From NCBI RefSeq assembly GCF_002214505.1, contig NZ_CP015103.1, positions 1,965,168 to 2,029,167 on the forward strand: DNA of 64,000 bases, in the 5' to 3' direction. The position numbers and the translations under genes were made by a program. This DNA is from Thermococcus siculi (GTDB lineage: Archaea; Methanobacteriota_B; Thermococci; Thermococcales; Thermococcaceae). The notes under the pieces are model-generated. The model was not told the DNA's origin. It did no database searches and was given only the letters and a program-made list of their open reading frames with translations. This document shows positions 18,513-26,438 of this stretch, piece after piece (position 1 is the stretch's first letter; every line of letters begins with the position of its first letter).

Positions 18513-19004
18513 ATGGTCTGGAGGAGGGACCGCTACTGGGATCCCTTCGACCTGATGAGGGAGATACAGGAGGAGATCGACGCCATCTTCAGGGACGTCA
18601 TGCGCGGCCCGAGGCTCTGGAGCACCCGCGAGCCTGGAGAGGGCTACGAGTTCAGCGTCGCCGAGACCTGGCGCGAACCCTTCGTGGACATCTTCGACAG
18701 AGGCGACAGGTTCGTTATCACCGCGGAGCTTCCGGGAGTCCGCAAGGAGGACATCAAGCTCCGCGTTACCGAGGACACCGTCTACCTGGAGGCCCAGGTG
18801 AGGCGCGAGAAGGAGCTTGAGCAGGAGGGAGCCATAAGGATCGAGCGCTACTACAGCGGCTACAGGAGGGTCATCAGGCTTCCGGAGGAGGTCATCCCGG
18901 AGAAGGCCAAGGCCCGCTACAACAACGGCGTCCTTGAGATCGAGATTCCGAAGAAGAAGCCCACCAAGACCGAGAAGGAGGGCTTCGAGGTCAAGATCGA
19001 GTGA
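18513..19004 (+). CDS. hsp20: Small heat-shock protein Hsp20
   Basis: ATP-independent chaperone that holds unfolded proteins during heat stress. It has 163 residues: an N-terminal arm (DPFDLMREIQEEIDAIFRD), an alpha-crystallin domain (about 50-145, with RFVITAELPGVRKEDIKLRV and the conserved NNGVLEIEIPKK) and a short Lys-rich tail. The C-terminal IxI-type motif is represented by IEI. A GGGGGGTGAG ribosome binding site precedes the ATG. Control by the Phr-type operator directly upstream is predicted; cdc48 follows 204 nt downstream. Confidence 0.96.
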   Translation: MVWRRDRYWDPFDLMREIQEEIDAIFRDVMRGPRLWSTREPGEGYEFSVAETWREPFVDIFDRGDRFVITAELPGVRKEDIKLRVTEDTVYLEAQVRREKELEQEGAIRIERYYSGYRRVIRLPEEVIPEKAKARYNNGVLEIEIPKKKPTKTEKEGFEVKIE

Positions 19005-19059
19005 AGAGGGAAGACAAGGGGGACACTCCCTTATCTTCCTCTACCATCAAACCCCCGAT

Positions 19060-19126
19060 GTGGGGCTTCGCCCCACAACCCCACTTTAATTTAAACTCCG
19101 AGGGGGCTTTGCCCCCTACAACCCCC
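19060..19126 (+). repeat. Two GC-rich hairpins, each followed by a third copy of its C-rich arm
   Basis: Hairpin A pairs GTGGGGC (19060-19066) with GCCCCAC (19070-19076) over a TTC loop and is followed by a further CCCCAC at 19079-19084. Hairpin B pairs AGGGGGC (19101-19107) with GCCCCCT (19111-19117) over a TTT loop and is followed by CCCCC at 19122-19126. Between them lies CTTTAATTTAAAC (19085-19097), a possible TATA box for cdc48. Hairpin A could end the hsp20 transcript. The third arm permits an alternative pairing for each G-rich strand. Confidence 0.7.
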
Positions 19127-19208
19127 AAGTCTTTGGCTTCCATTGGGGGCTGAAATCAGAACGGATGAACCAACGATCATCGGTCATAAAAAGTGGAGGT
19201 GATGTAAG

Positions 19209-21602
19209 ATGACCGAAAAGAGAGAGGTTAAGTTGAAGGTGGCATCCGCTTACCAGCGCGACGTTGGTAGGGGAATCGTCAGGATTGATAGGAAGGCGAT
19301 GCGCGATATTGGAGTTCAGTCAGGTGACATAATCGAGATCATCGGAACCAAGAACACGGCCGCCGTCGTCTGGCCGGCCTATCCAGAGGACGAGGGGCTG
19401 GGAATTATAAGAATGGACGGTACCATCAGGAAGAACGCCGGCGTCGGCCTCGGAGACGAGGTCACCGTCAGGAGGGCCGAGGTCAAGGAGGCCAGGAAGG
19501 TCATAGTCGCGCCGACCGAACCGATAAGGTTTGGCCACGACTTCGTCGAGTGGTTCCACAGCAGGCTCGTCGGAAGGCCCGTTGTGAGGGGAGACTACAT
19601 AAAGGTCGGAATCCTTGGCCAGGAGCTGACCTTTGTCGTTACTGCAACAACCCCAGCTGGAATCGTCCAGATCACCGAGTTCACCGAGTTCCAGGTCAGT
19701 GAGAAGCCCGTTAAGGAGGTCAGCAAGACGGCAGCCCTCGGCGTCACCTACGAGGACATAGGCGGCCTCAAGGACGTCATCCAGAAGGTCAGGGAGATGA
19801 TAGAACTCCCGCTCAAACACCCGGAGATATTCGAGAAGCTCGGCATCGAGCCGCCGAAGGGCGTCCTCCTCTACGGTCCGCCTGGAACCGGTAAGACCCT
19901 GCTCGCGAAGGCAGTAGCCAACGAGGCAAACGCTCACTTCATAGCCATCAACGGTCCGGAGATAATGAGCAAGTACTACGGCGAGAGCGAGGAGCGCCTG
20001 AGGGAGGTCTTCAAGGAGGCAGAAGAGAACGCCCCGAGCATAATCTTCATCGACGAGATAGACGCGATAGCTCCGAAGAGAGAGGAGACCCACGGCGAGG
20101 TCGAGAAGAGGGTCGTCAGCCAGCTGCTAACGCTAATGGACGGTCTGAAGAGCCGCGGAAAGGTCATTGTAATCGGTGCCACCAACAGGCCCGACGCCAT
20201 TGACCCGGCTCTGAGGAGACCAGGAAGGTTCGACCGCGAGCTTGAGGTCGGCGTCCCCGACAAGCAGGGCAGAAAGGAGATACTCCAGATACACACCAGG
20301 GGCATGCCGATTGAGCCGGAGTTCAGAAAGAGCAGGGTCATTGAGATACTCGAGGAGCTTGAGAAGAACGACGCCTACCGCGAGGCGGCCGAGCGGGCCG
20401 TTATGAAGGTCAAGAACGCCAAGGACGAAGAGGAGATCAAGGAAATCCTCAGGGATGTCGACGAGAGGCTCTACGACGAGGTCAAGGCCAAGCTCATCGA
20501 CGGCCTGCTTGAGGAGCTGGCGGAGGTTACTCACGGATTCGTCGGTGCCGACTTAGCAGCGCTCGCCAGGGAGGCAGCCATGGCCGCTCTGAGAAGGCTC
20601 ATCCAGGATGGCAAGATAGACTTCGAGGCCGAGCACATACCCAAGGAAGTCCTCGAGGATCTCAAGGTCACCAGGAAGGACTTCTACGAGGCGCTGAAGA
20701 TGATCGAACCGAGCGCGCTCAGGGAAGTCCTCCTGGAGGTTCCAAACGTCCACTGGGAGGACGTCGGTGGCCTCGAGGACGTTAAGGAAGAGCTTAGAGA
20801 GGCCGTTGAGTGGCCGCTCAGGTACCCGGAGGCATTCATGGGACTCGGCATAACGCCGCCGAAGGGAATCCTGCTCTACGGCCCGCCTGGAACAGGTAAG
20901 ACATTGCTGGCCAAGGCGGTAGCCAACGAGAGTGAGGCCAACTTCATAGCCATCAAGGGTCCAGAGGTACTCAGCAAGTGGGTTGGCGAGAGCGAGAAGA
21001 ACATCCGCGAGATATTCAGGAAGGCCAGGCAGGCGGCTCCAACGGTGATATTCATTGACGAGATAGACGCCATAGCCCCGAGAAGGGGAACCGACGTGAA
21101 CAGGGTCACCGACAGGCTCATCAACCAGCTGCTCACGGAGATGGACGGAATCCAGGAGAACAGCGGCGTCGTTGTCATCGGCGCAACCAACAGGCCGGAC
21201 ATAATTGATCCAGCGCTCCTCAGACCGGGCAGGTTCGACAGGCTGATACTGGTTCCGGCGCCGGACGAGAAGGCCAGGCTGGAGATATTCAAGGTGCACA
21301 CCAGAAAGGTTCCGCTGGCAGAGGATGTGAGCCTCGAGGAGCTGGCGAAGAGGACTGAAGGTTACACCGGTGCCGACATAGAGGCCGTCGTCAGGGAGGC
21401 CGCACTCACGGCGATGCGCAGAGCGCTCCAGGAGGGCATCATAAGGCCCGGTATGAAGGCCGACGAGATACGCGGAAAGGTCAAGGTCACGATGAGGGAC
21501 TTCGAGGAGGCCCTCAAGAAGATCGGCCCGAGCGTCAGTGAGGAGACCATGGAGTACTACAGGAAGATTCAGGAACAGTTCAAGCAGTCGCGCGGAGCCT
21601 GA
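19209..21602 (+). CDS. cdc48: Cdc48/VCP-type AAA+ ATPase (VAT)
   Basis: Hexameric unfoldase that extracts and threads protein substrates, in archaea probably towards the proteasome. The 797-residue protein has the double-psi-barrel/four-stranded N domain (about 1-180). AAA domain D1 carries Walker [15 protein letters not shown] near residue 221 and Walker [14 protein letters not shown]2 has Walker A near 557 and the matching Walker B. Arg fingers ([17 protein letters not shown]) are present. D1 contains a charged helical insertion ([16 protein letters not shown] through [13 protein letters not shown]), as in other Thermococcales. GGAGGTGAT precedes the ATG. The hsp20-cdc48 neighbourhood and heat regulation are known from Pyrococcus. 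Confidence 0.96.
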   Translation: MTEKREVKLKVASAYQRDVGRGIVRIDRKAMRDIGVQSGDIIEIIGTKNTAAVVWPAYPEDEGLGIIRMDGTIRKNAGVGLGDEVTVRRAEVKEARKVIVAPTEPIRFGHDFVEWFHSRLVGRPVVRGDYIKVGILGQELTFVVTATTPAGIVQITEFTEFQVSEKPVKEVSKTAALGVTYEDIGGLKDVIQKVREMIELPLKHPEIFEKLGIEPPKGVLLYGPPGTGKTLLAKAVANEANAHFIAINGPEIMSKYYGESEERLREVFKEAEENAPSIIFIDEIDAIAPKREETHGEVEKRVVSQLLTLMDGLKSRGKVIVIGATNRPDAIDPALRRPGRFDRELEVGVPDKQGRKEILQIHTRGMPIEPEFRKSRVIEILEELEKNDAYREAAERAVMKVKNAKDEEEIKEILRDVDERLYDEVKAKLIDGLLEELAEVTHGFVGADLAALAREAAMAALRRLIQDGKIDFEAEHIPKEVLEDLKVTRKDFYEALKMIEPSALREVLLEVPNVHWEDVGGLEDVKEELREAVEWPLRYPEAFMGLGITPPKGILLYGPPGTGKTLLAKAVANESEANFIAIKGPEVLSKWVGESEKNIREIFRKARQAAPTVIFIDEIDAIAPRRGTDVNRVTDRLINQLLTEMDGIQENSGVVVIGATNRPDIIDPALLRPGRFDRLILVPAPDEKARLEIFKVHTRKVPLAEDVSLEELAKRTEGYTGADIEAVVREAALTAMRRALQEGIIRPGMKADEIRGKVKVTMRDFEEALKKIGPSVSEETMEYYRKIQEQFKQSRGA

Positions 21603-21626
21603 TCCGGCGAACGAACGCTCGCTGAG

Positions 21627-21656
21627 GCCCCGGCTGGGGCGGCTCCCTTTCCTTTT
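21627..21656 (+). terminator. Possible terminator of cdc48
   Basis: An inverted repeat GCCCC (21627-21631) with GGGGC (21636-21640) over a GGCT loop lies 25 nt after the cdc48 stop. It is followed by a pyrimidine-rich tract (CTCCCTTTCCTTTT). Archaeal termination relies mainly on the U-rich tract, so the call rests on position and composition. Confidence 0.4.
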
Positions 21657-21681
21657 GCCCGCCTAGAAAAGAGTTGATGGG

Positions 21682-21831
21682 TCAGGCAACCCACTCAAGC
21701 TCGTACTCCTTGGCGTTCAGCCTTTTCATTTCCTCCGCGGCTATTCTTTCTGCCTTGGACATGTCGTTCGTGACGACTATCCTCTCCTCCGGGAGGGTGT
21801 TCTCGAGGTAGTAGACTATCCGGACCAGCAT
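21682..21831 (-). CDS. 49-residue protein with a Tgr-type operator
   Basis: A small protein beginning MLVRIVYYLENTLPEER and ending AKEYELEWVA. It is predicted to form a strand-helix-strand fold with a central amphipathic helix (SKAERIAAEEMKRLN). It shares length (49 residues) and a tail pattern (A-x-RIA, then YELE) with the product of 22025-22174, so the two look like paralogues. GAGGTG stands a few bases upstream of ATG 21831, and a TATA-like GCTTTTAAAC lies at 21879-21888. A perfect Tgr/TrmBL1 motif spans the predicted start site. No function is recognised. Confidence 0.7.
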   Translation of the reverse strand: MLVRIVYYLENTLPEERIVVTNDMSKAERIAAEEMKRLNAKEYELEWVA

Positions 21832-21846
21832 GGCCGACACCTCACA

Positions 21847-21863
21847 TATCACTACGGGTGATA
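21847..21863. promoter_or_regulatory. Thermococcales glycolytic motif (Tgr/TrmBL1 operator)
   Basis: The sequence is TATCAC, five bases (TACGG), GTGATA, a perfect match to the published palindrome bound by the sugar-responsive regulator Tgr (TrmBL1). It lies between the minus-strand TATA box (21879-21888) and the start codon of the 49-residue protein (21831). In known promoters an operator downstream of the TATA box means repression in the absence of maltooligosaccharides, as for glycolytic genes. That mode of action is inference here. Confidence 0.75.
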
Positions 21864-22024
21864 AAGAATTTCGAGAAGTTTAAAAGCATTGCTGAGCGTT
21901 TAGGTGCACCAATCACCATAAAAGGACAGACACAAAAGCGCACTGAGGCCCACATCAGAACACGGGATCAGAGATGCGTACCGGAAGTGCGTGAGGAAAC
22001 GAAGGAAGAATAGGGGAGGCAGAA

Positions 22025-22174
22025 TCATTCCAGCTTTTCAAGCTCGTAGACCCTCGCGTCCTTCCGCCTCAGCTCCTGCTTAGCTATGCGCCTTGCCTCG
22101 TCGGCCGTCTCGGTCTCGAAGACGATGGTCGTTCCGTGGTAATCCCCGCCGTGAAGCGTGAGGGACCATTTCAT
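22025..22174 (-). CDS. 49-residue protein, paralogue of 21682-21831
   Basis: The translation starts MKWSLTLHGGDYHGTTIVF and ends DARVYELEKLE. A strand pair is followed by an amphipathic helix (TADEARRIAKQELRR) and a final strand, with the same length and a similar tail to the neighbouring 49-residue protein. GGTGATACA precedes ATG 22174. The gene is divergent from the JAMM protease gene at 22239, and its 5' region overlaps the region upstream of that gene. Function unknown; a small protein-binding or DNA-binding adaptor is possible but unsupported. Confidence 0.65.
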   Translation of the reverse strand: MKWSLTLHGGDYHGTTIVFETETADEARRIAKQELRRKDARVYELEKLE

Positions 22175-22238
22175 TGTATCACCAACGCCCCATTGTCAGA
22201 TGTTCAAAGCTTATAAGTCTAACGGGGCAATTTTAGGC

Positions 22239-22643
22239 ATGCGGTTGATGATCCGACAAGCGGATTTAAACTCAATTATCAAAGTGGCGGAAAAGAGTGC
22301 CGTAGAGGTGTGCGGCCTCCTCTTCGGAAGGCGGGAGGGGGATAGCATCGTCGTAGAGGAAGTCCGCTTCGTTCCCAACAGGCTGAACTCACCGGCCGCT
22401 TTTGAAATGGAGCCGCTGGAGATGGTCAAAGCCATAGACGAGGCCGAGGGGAGGGGTCTCGAAGTCGTGGGCATCTTCCACTCCCACCTCAAGTGCCCAC
22501 CCAGGCCAAGCGCGAGGGATTTGAGGGGAATGAAGCTTTGGCCCGTGGTCTGGCTGATAGTGGACGATAAAGGAAGCTATGGGGCATACATCCTGAGGGA
22601 TGGGGAGGTAGAAGAGGTGGAGGTTACAGTTTTTGAAGAATAA
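22239..22643 (+). CDS. JAMM/MPN+ metalloprotease
   Basis: A 134-residue JAB1/MPN/Mov34 metalloenzyme. Archaeal JAMM proteins (JAMM1/HvJAMM1-like) cleave ubiquitin-like SAMP or ThiS-type modifiers from proteins and so act in desampylation or sulfur-carrier maturation. The zinc motif is complete: Glu in AVEVCGLLFG, HSHLKCPPRPSARD (HxH-x7-S-x2-D). The reading frame is open from 22158, but ATG 22239 is preferred because the TATA-like GCTTATAAG at about 22208-22216 predicts a start near 22236, making the mRNA nearly leaderless. ATG 22248 is an alternative. Confidence 0.88.
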   Translation: MRLMIRQADLNSIIKVAEKSAVEVCGLLFGRREGDSIVVEEVRFVPNRLNSPAAFEMEPLEMVKAIDEAEGRGLEVVGIFHSHLKCPPRPSARDLRGMKLWPVVWLIVDDKGSYGAYILRDGEVEEVEVTVFEE

Positions 22644-22707
22644 GAGTCCAAGGGGAGGAGGCAACCTTTAAATCAACCCACAACCAAATAGAAGACAGGT
22701 GGAACGA

Positions 22708-22896
22708 ATGGAAAACACCGCCCTAAAAAAGCTCATAGGAAATCTGGATATAAAGACGATCCAAGAGCTTATAGAAATCGAGGAGATTAGACAGGACATC
22801 AAAGAACTCGCCAAAGAGGTTAAAAGGGGAATGTTTGGCGAGGGAGGCACTAACGAGGAGTTCAAGAAGCTCAGAGCAGAGGTGTATGAGCAGTGA
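22708..22896 (+). CDS. vapB: Putative VapB-type antitoxin
   Basis: A 62-residue helical acidic protein (KLIGNLDIKTIQELIEIEEI, then DIKELAKEVKRGMFG) immediately upstream of a PIN-domain toxin, with a 4-nt overlap. It has no obvious DNA-binding ribbon-helix-helix or AbrB domain and may be only the toxin-neutralising part. ATG 22708 was chosen over GTG 22699 because AGGTGG (22697-22702) is the ribosome binding site. A TATA-like CCTTTAAATC lies at about 22667-22676. The identity rests on context. Confidence 0.65.
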   Translation: MENTALKKLIGNLDIKTIQELIEIEEIRQDIKELAKEVKRGMFGEGGTNEEFKKLRAEVYEQ

Positions 22897-23366
22897 TCTA
22901 CCTCGATACAAGTGTCTTCTACCATTACACAACCAACGGGGAGTTTGCGGAATTTGCGGAGATGCTCCTCACGTCAGAAGAACCGAAGATAACTTCGGAC
23001 GTTGTCGTTGATGAGTTCCTTTTCATCATTCTCAAGAAGGAAATGGGCAGAAATTTTGGCATAAAGTCCTCCCCGGCCATCAGGGAAAAACTCTCCAAAG
23101 ATCCAAGAATGGCAGAATTCGCCTATGAGATAGGAAAGAAAGTGTTGGCAGTGTTTGAGGCATTTAACGTCATGGTAGTGCCGGATTCCCGTGACTGGGC
23201 TAGAACACTCCTTTTTATGAAACACTATGGACTGCTCCCCCATGATGCAAGGATAATAACGACTGCCCTCGAATACGGAACGAGAAAAATAGCGACGTTC
23301 GACGGAGATTTTGGAAGAGCGCGGGAAATAATAGAACTGGTACCAAGGGAATACTGGGAAAGGTAA
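22893..23366 (+). CDS. vapC: VapC-type PIN-domain ribonuclease toxin
   Basis: A 157-residue PIN-domain protein. The catalytic acidic residues appear in the expected order: Asp in MIYLDTSVF, Glu in VVVDEFLF, Asp in LLPHDARIITTALE and Asp in KIATFDGDFGR. VapC proteins cut tRNA or rRNA when freed from the antitoxin. GTG 22893 overlaps the antitoxin stop (GTGA), giving translational coupling. The unit ends convergently 7 nt from mobB. Confidence 0.85.
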   Translation: MIYLDTSVFYHYTTNGEFAEFAEMLLTSEEPKITSDVVVDEFLFIILKKEMGRNFGIKSSPAIREKLSKDPRMAEFAYEIGKKVLAVFEAFNVMVVPDSRDWARTLLFMKHYGLLPHDARIITTALEYGTRKIATFDGDFGRAREIIELVPREYWER

Positions 23367-23372
23367 GGGTGC

Positions 23373-24107
23373 TCAATCCCCTCTTATCACAATCTCTATC
23401 TTCTTCCCCTCGCGGTAGCCCTTCATGGCGGAGAGCATTCCCTTTATCGTCTTCCCGACCAGCTCCTGCACCCAGTCCTTCATGGGGAGAACCTGCCCGT
23501 CTATTTTAACGGTGACCTTCGGCCTCTGGCTCAACACGACGCAGTCCTTCAGTGTTTTCTCTCCAGCCACTATCATCTTCGCCATTTCGGCGCAGTTGAA
23601 GCCACAGAGGCCGCAGTCTATGTTGGGGAGCATGAAGGCGCGCTTCTCCACGATGTCGGCGAGCTTCTCCACATCAGTGAGGGCGTTTATGACGGAAAGG
23701 CCGTCTATCTCCTCTATCCCGCTGCCGGCTATGACTCCGCTCACTGCTATCGCCAGTCCGTCGTTTAGCTCCTTAACTTCCTCCTTACTCCTAGCGCAGA
23801 TGACCTTCGGGACGTGCTGAACGCTCTTGAAGCCCTCCAGAAGGAGGAAGTCGGCGTTCACCATCGAGAAGAGCGCGTTGATGTCCTTTGCTTTGAAGAG
23901 CAGTGCATCCGTGTCGCTGGCCCTAACGATAACGGAATCGGCGACCCTTGAGAACCTCCAGGTGTCGCTGTTTTCTCTGTCAAACTCCGCGTGCATGCTT
24001 TTAGCTATAGCCACGCGGTAGCCGCGCTCCTTTAGCACTCTAGCGACGGCTTCAACCGTCGTGGTTTTCCCGCTCTTCTTGAACCCCACAAAAGCTACCG
24101 CGCGCAT
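23373..24107 (-). CDS. mobB: MobB-like molybdopterin-guanine dinucleotide protein with 4Fe-4S-like Cys cluster
   Basis: A 244-residue P-loop GTPase of the MobB family, which assists attachment of GMP to molybdopterin. In Thermococcales the pterin cofactor serves tungsten enzymes such as ferredoxin oxidoreductases. The P-loop GFKKSGKTTTVEAVA is at residues 8-22. The C-terminal part has four Cys in a CxxCxxxC...C array (DCGLCGFNCAEMAK to LKDC), a pattern for an Fe-S cluster not present in E. coli MobB. It is preceded, 9 nt upstream, by the Sm-like gene on the same strand. Confidence 0.85.
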   Translation of the reverse strand: MRAVAFVGFKKSGKTTTVEAVARVLKERGYRVAIAKSMHAEFDRENSDTWRFSRVADSVIVRASDTDALLFKAKDINALFSMVNADFLLLEGFKSVQHVPKVICARSKEEVKELNDGLAIAVSGVIAGSGIEEIDGLSVINALTDVEKLADIVEKRAFMLPNIDCGLCGFNCAEMAKMIVAGEKTLKDCVVLSQRPKVTVKIDGQVLPMKDWVQELVGKTIKGMLSAMKGYREGKKIEIVIRGD

Positions 24108-24116
24108 GGTTCCACC

Positions 24117-24332
24117 TCAGAGGAGCATTATCCAGTTCAAATCCTCTATCTTGATCACGAGGGCCTTAGCCTTGTTTCCCGCGATGTCCACGACGTCCTT
24201 CAGGAGTATGACCTCTTCGTCGAAGTCCTCCAGGATTCCCGTGAAGGAGTGCTCGTTGCTCACCGAAACGGCCACCCTCTTCCCCTTCCAAGCTTCCAGC
24301 GTCTTGTCGAGCAGGTACTGCTTCTCACCCAT
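24117..24332 (-). CDS. Sm-like (LSm) fold protein
   Basis: A 71-residue protein with an Sm1-like pattern (KGKRVAVSVSNEHSFTGILEDFDEEVILL) and a short Sm2-like strand (IKIEDLNWIML). Archaeal Sm proteins form RNA-binding rings; this is not the canonical Lsm1/Lsm2 (no clear IRG box), so its RNA-binding role is uncertain. ATG 24332 stands behind GGGGTGAG; an extension to 24353 seems to be non-coding. Coupled to mobB (9-nt gap). Confidence 0.65.
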   Translation of the reverse strand: MGEKQYLLDKTLEAWKGKRVAVSVSNEHSFTGILEDFDEEVILLKDVVDIAGNKAKALVIKIEDLNWIMLL

Positions 24333-24394
24333 GCCCTCACCCCCAGAGACCAAAAGCCTATAAGGCTTTTAACCGTTTCCGGTTCGGTGATAGA

Positions 24395-25222
24395 ATGAGG
24401 TTCGTCACGAAGAATGAGGCAGTAAAAAGGTCATTCCTCGAAGACCTGAAGAGAGAGGGCATCAAGTTTGATCTCAACGAGAGACTCTCCTACGAGAGCT
24501 TCGTAGGCTACGTGCTGGAGGGCACGCTTGAGGAAATCCGGGCGCAGATTGACGTTATTGAGGGCGCCGACAGGGAGGCCCTGATGGAGGGATTCACCTC
24601 CTTCAAGGAGAGCCTCAACCACATCCTCGAGCACATTAAGGTCGGAGAGAAGTTCGAGGTGCTCCTGAACGAGGGACCGTGGGTTGCAGAGATACTCGAC
24701 CAGCTGACGAGGAACGGCGCGATAGACTACCAGGACGGCGTCATAAAGCTGAAGGAAGGCGTGGACGTTACAAAACTCCGCTTCGAGTTCAAGTTCCCCT
24801 TCAACCTCGTCCACAGCCCCGAAACCGCCGAGAAGATAGCCAAACAGTTCGCCTTCGCAGACCTGACTATGGAGTACGAGTTCGAGATACTCGAGCTGGA
24901 TATAAACAAGATAAACGCGCTTGGAAAGATAGCGGCGCGCTACTTCCCGGAGGAGCTACTGCTGAAGGTTTACTTCGCCCTAATCGGGCGCTCTATCCTC
25001 GCCGGGGAGATACTGAAGAGCCTCGGCAATGAGAAAATCGAGGAGTCCGAGCTGGTGAAGGCCTTCATGCGTGCGTCGCCGATAGCGATCCCCACTGAGA
25101 AGGGAACCCTCGTCATCAACTACTCACCAAAGGCCCTGGAGGAGGTTCTCCGCTTCCTCAAGAGGCTCGGCTATGTCGATATAAAGGCTGGAAAGGTGAA
25201 AAAGCTCAGGGATCTGGTCTGA
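24395..25222 (+). CDS. Conserved hypothetical protein, mostly helical
   Basis: A 275-residue cytoplasmic protein without signal peptide or membrane segments. It is charged and mostly helical, with repeated amphipathic stretches (EALMEGFTSFKESLNHILEH, ALGKIAARYFPEELLLKVYF). Its C-terminal portion (TLVINYSPKALEEVLRFLKR then LGYVDIKAGKVKKLRDLV) looks like a winged-helix. A regulatory or scaffold role is conceivable, but I do not recognise the family. TATA-like CTTTTAACC lies at about 24365-24373. Its last 17 nt overlap the convergent MptE gene. Confidence 0.7.
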   Translation: MRFVTKNEAVKRSFLEDLKREGIKFDLNERLSYESFVGYVLEGTLEEIRAQIDVIEGADREALMEGFTSFKESLNHILEHIKVGEKFEVLLNEGPWVAEILDQLTRNGAIDYQDGVIKLKEGVDVTKLRFEFKFPFNLVHSPETAEKIAKQFAFADLTMEYEFEILELDINKINALGKIAARYFPEELLLKVYFALIGRSILAGEILKSLGNEKIEESELVKAFMRASPIAIPTEKGTLVINYSPKALEEVLRFLKRLGYVDIKAGKVKKLRDLV

Positions 25223-25913
25223 GGTATTCAACCCTCGCCCTTCCATTCTTTTCGAGCCATTCCAGCAGCTCTTCGGCAAATTTGAACTTCTTTCTCTTGC
25301 TCTCCCAGATTGGGGAGTGCGCCGTAAGGCCGGGCTTGCTCCACCTGCCGACGGTTTCACCGAAGTCGAAGCCGATCAGGACTATCTCCCGCGCCCCAAG
25401 CTCCTCCGCGAGGAAAGCGGCCCTGTCCCCATCGGTAAAGCCACCGAAGTTGTAGACTATGTCGAGAGGTTCTGTCTGAGTTGTGCCGAGGATCCTTGAG
25501 AAGAGCGGCACGTAAACGGTCAATTTATCGATGTTGTCCCCGTGGGCATGGGCAACCATAAAGGAACCGCGGTCGTTGGCTATTTTCAGGTCGGAAATCC
25601 TCCCATCAAGGTCCGTCACGATGATGTCGGGAACGAAGCCGTTCTCAAGCAGGGCCGATGTGGCTCCATCGGCCGCTATGAGCGTTCCGTCCGAGAAGTC
25701 GAACTCCCCCAAAGCCTTTTCGAGGCTCGGACCTGCCCCGAAGACGTAGGCCTTTCTACCAACCACCGCGGCCAGCTCTTCCCGGAGGATGTAGTCGTCC
25801 CCCTCGAGGAGGAGCGCGCGGAGGATTTGAGCTGCCTTTCTGTCCTCCTCGATGGAGTACCCCATCCCGCGGACTATGCGGAGGTAGAAGGGCTTCCACT
25901 CTTCCCAGTTCAT
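25206..25913 (-). CDS. mptE: 6-hydroxymethyl-7,8-dihydropterin pyrophosphokinase MptE-like
   Basis: A 235-residue member of the DUF115/MptE family, the archaeal substitute for FolK. It transfers pyrophosphate from ATP to 6-hydroxymethyl-dihydropterin on the way to tetrahydromethanopterin-type or related pterins. Conserved segments: KAYVFGAGPSLEKAL, LIAADGATSALLENG, PDIIVTDLDG and HAHGDNIDKL. ATG 25913 overlaps the stop of the Mut7-C gene (ATGA), with GAGGGGG as ribosome binding site. Confidence 0.9.
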   Translation of the reverse strand: MNWEEWKPFYLRIVRGMGYSIEEDRKAAQILRALLLEGDDYILREELAAVVGRKAYVFGAGPSLEKALGEFDFSDGTLIAADGATSALLENGFVPDIIVTDLDGRISDLKIANDRGSFMVAHAHGDNIDKLTVYVPLFSRILGTTQTEPLDIVYNFGGFTDGDRAAFLAEELGAREIVLIGFDFGETVGRWSKPGLTAHSPIWESKRKKFKFAEELLEWLEKNGRARVEYLRPDP

Positions 25914-26374
25914 TGTTCCCCCCTCAGCTTCCTGTCTATTTTCAGCATCTCCTCCCACTGCCTGCCCGGCCAATAAATCTGACCACAGTTCTCGCAGACG
26001 TAGAACTCGTCGTACTTCCTATAAACACTCTCCGGAACTTTGTTTCTGATCTCCTCCTTCGAAACAGGCTTAATTGGGCCGTTGCACTTGGGACAGCGGG
26101 CGTTGGCTGGAAAAAGCTCCCTGAACTCGACCCCAAAGCTCTTAAGCTCTTCGATCTGCTCCTCGAAGGAGTTCGAGCCTAGCAGAATAACTTCAAGGCC
26201 GAGCCGTCTGGCCCTCTCAGAGAGAGTGGCGTCCCTGGTGAGGATTACCCTCCCCTCATCCCGGGCTATCCTGAGTATCTCGTCGTCATCCTCCACCCCG
26301 TAGAGAGTGTCGTAGCCGTAGAGGCGGAGCCATCTCGCGAGGCGGCCGAGCATCATGTCAGCGATGAACCTCAT
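25910..26374 (-). CDS. Mut7-C RNase-like domain protein
   Basis: A 154-residue protein of the Mut7-C (DUF82) family: a PIN-related nuclease fold followed by a zinc ribbon. The PIN part starts MRFIADMMLGRLARWLRLYG with the conserved Asp, and contains GVEDDDEIL and VILTRDATLSERA. The zinc ribbon has CPKC and CENC pairs with GQIYWPGRQWEEM at the end. Predicted to be an RNA-processing or degrading enzyme; substrate unknown. Coupled by ATGA overlap to mptE. Confidence 0.9.
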   Translation of the reverse strand: MRFIADMMLGRLARWLRLYGYDTLYGVEDDDEILRIARDEGRVILTRDATLSERARRLGLEVILLGSNSFEEQIEELKSFGVEFRELFPANARCPKCNGPIKPVSKEEIRNKVPESVYRKYDEFYVCENCGQIYWPGRQWEEMLKIDRKLRGEQ

Positions 26375-26438
26375 GTTCCAGAGTTGGCGGCAACCCTTAT
26401 AAGGGAACTATTTCACAGTCATAAAATAGGTGGTGGGA

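Noticed and set aside
21858..22013. A 51-codon plus-strand ORF starting GTG within the Tgr operator
   Set aside because: It has no ribosome binding site or TATA box, and its start overlaps the operator and leader of the opposite gene. Composition is protein-like, but there is no further support.
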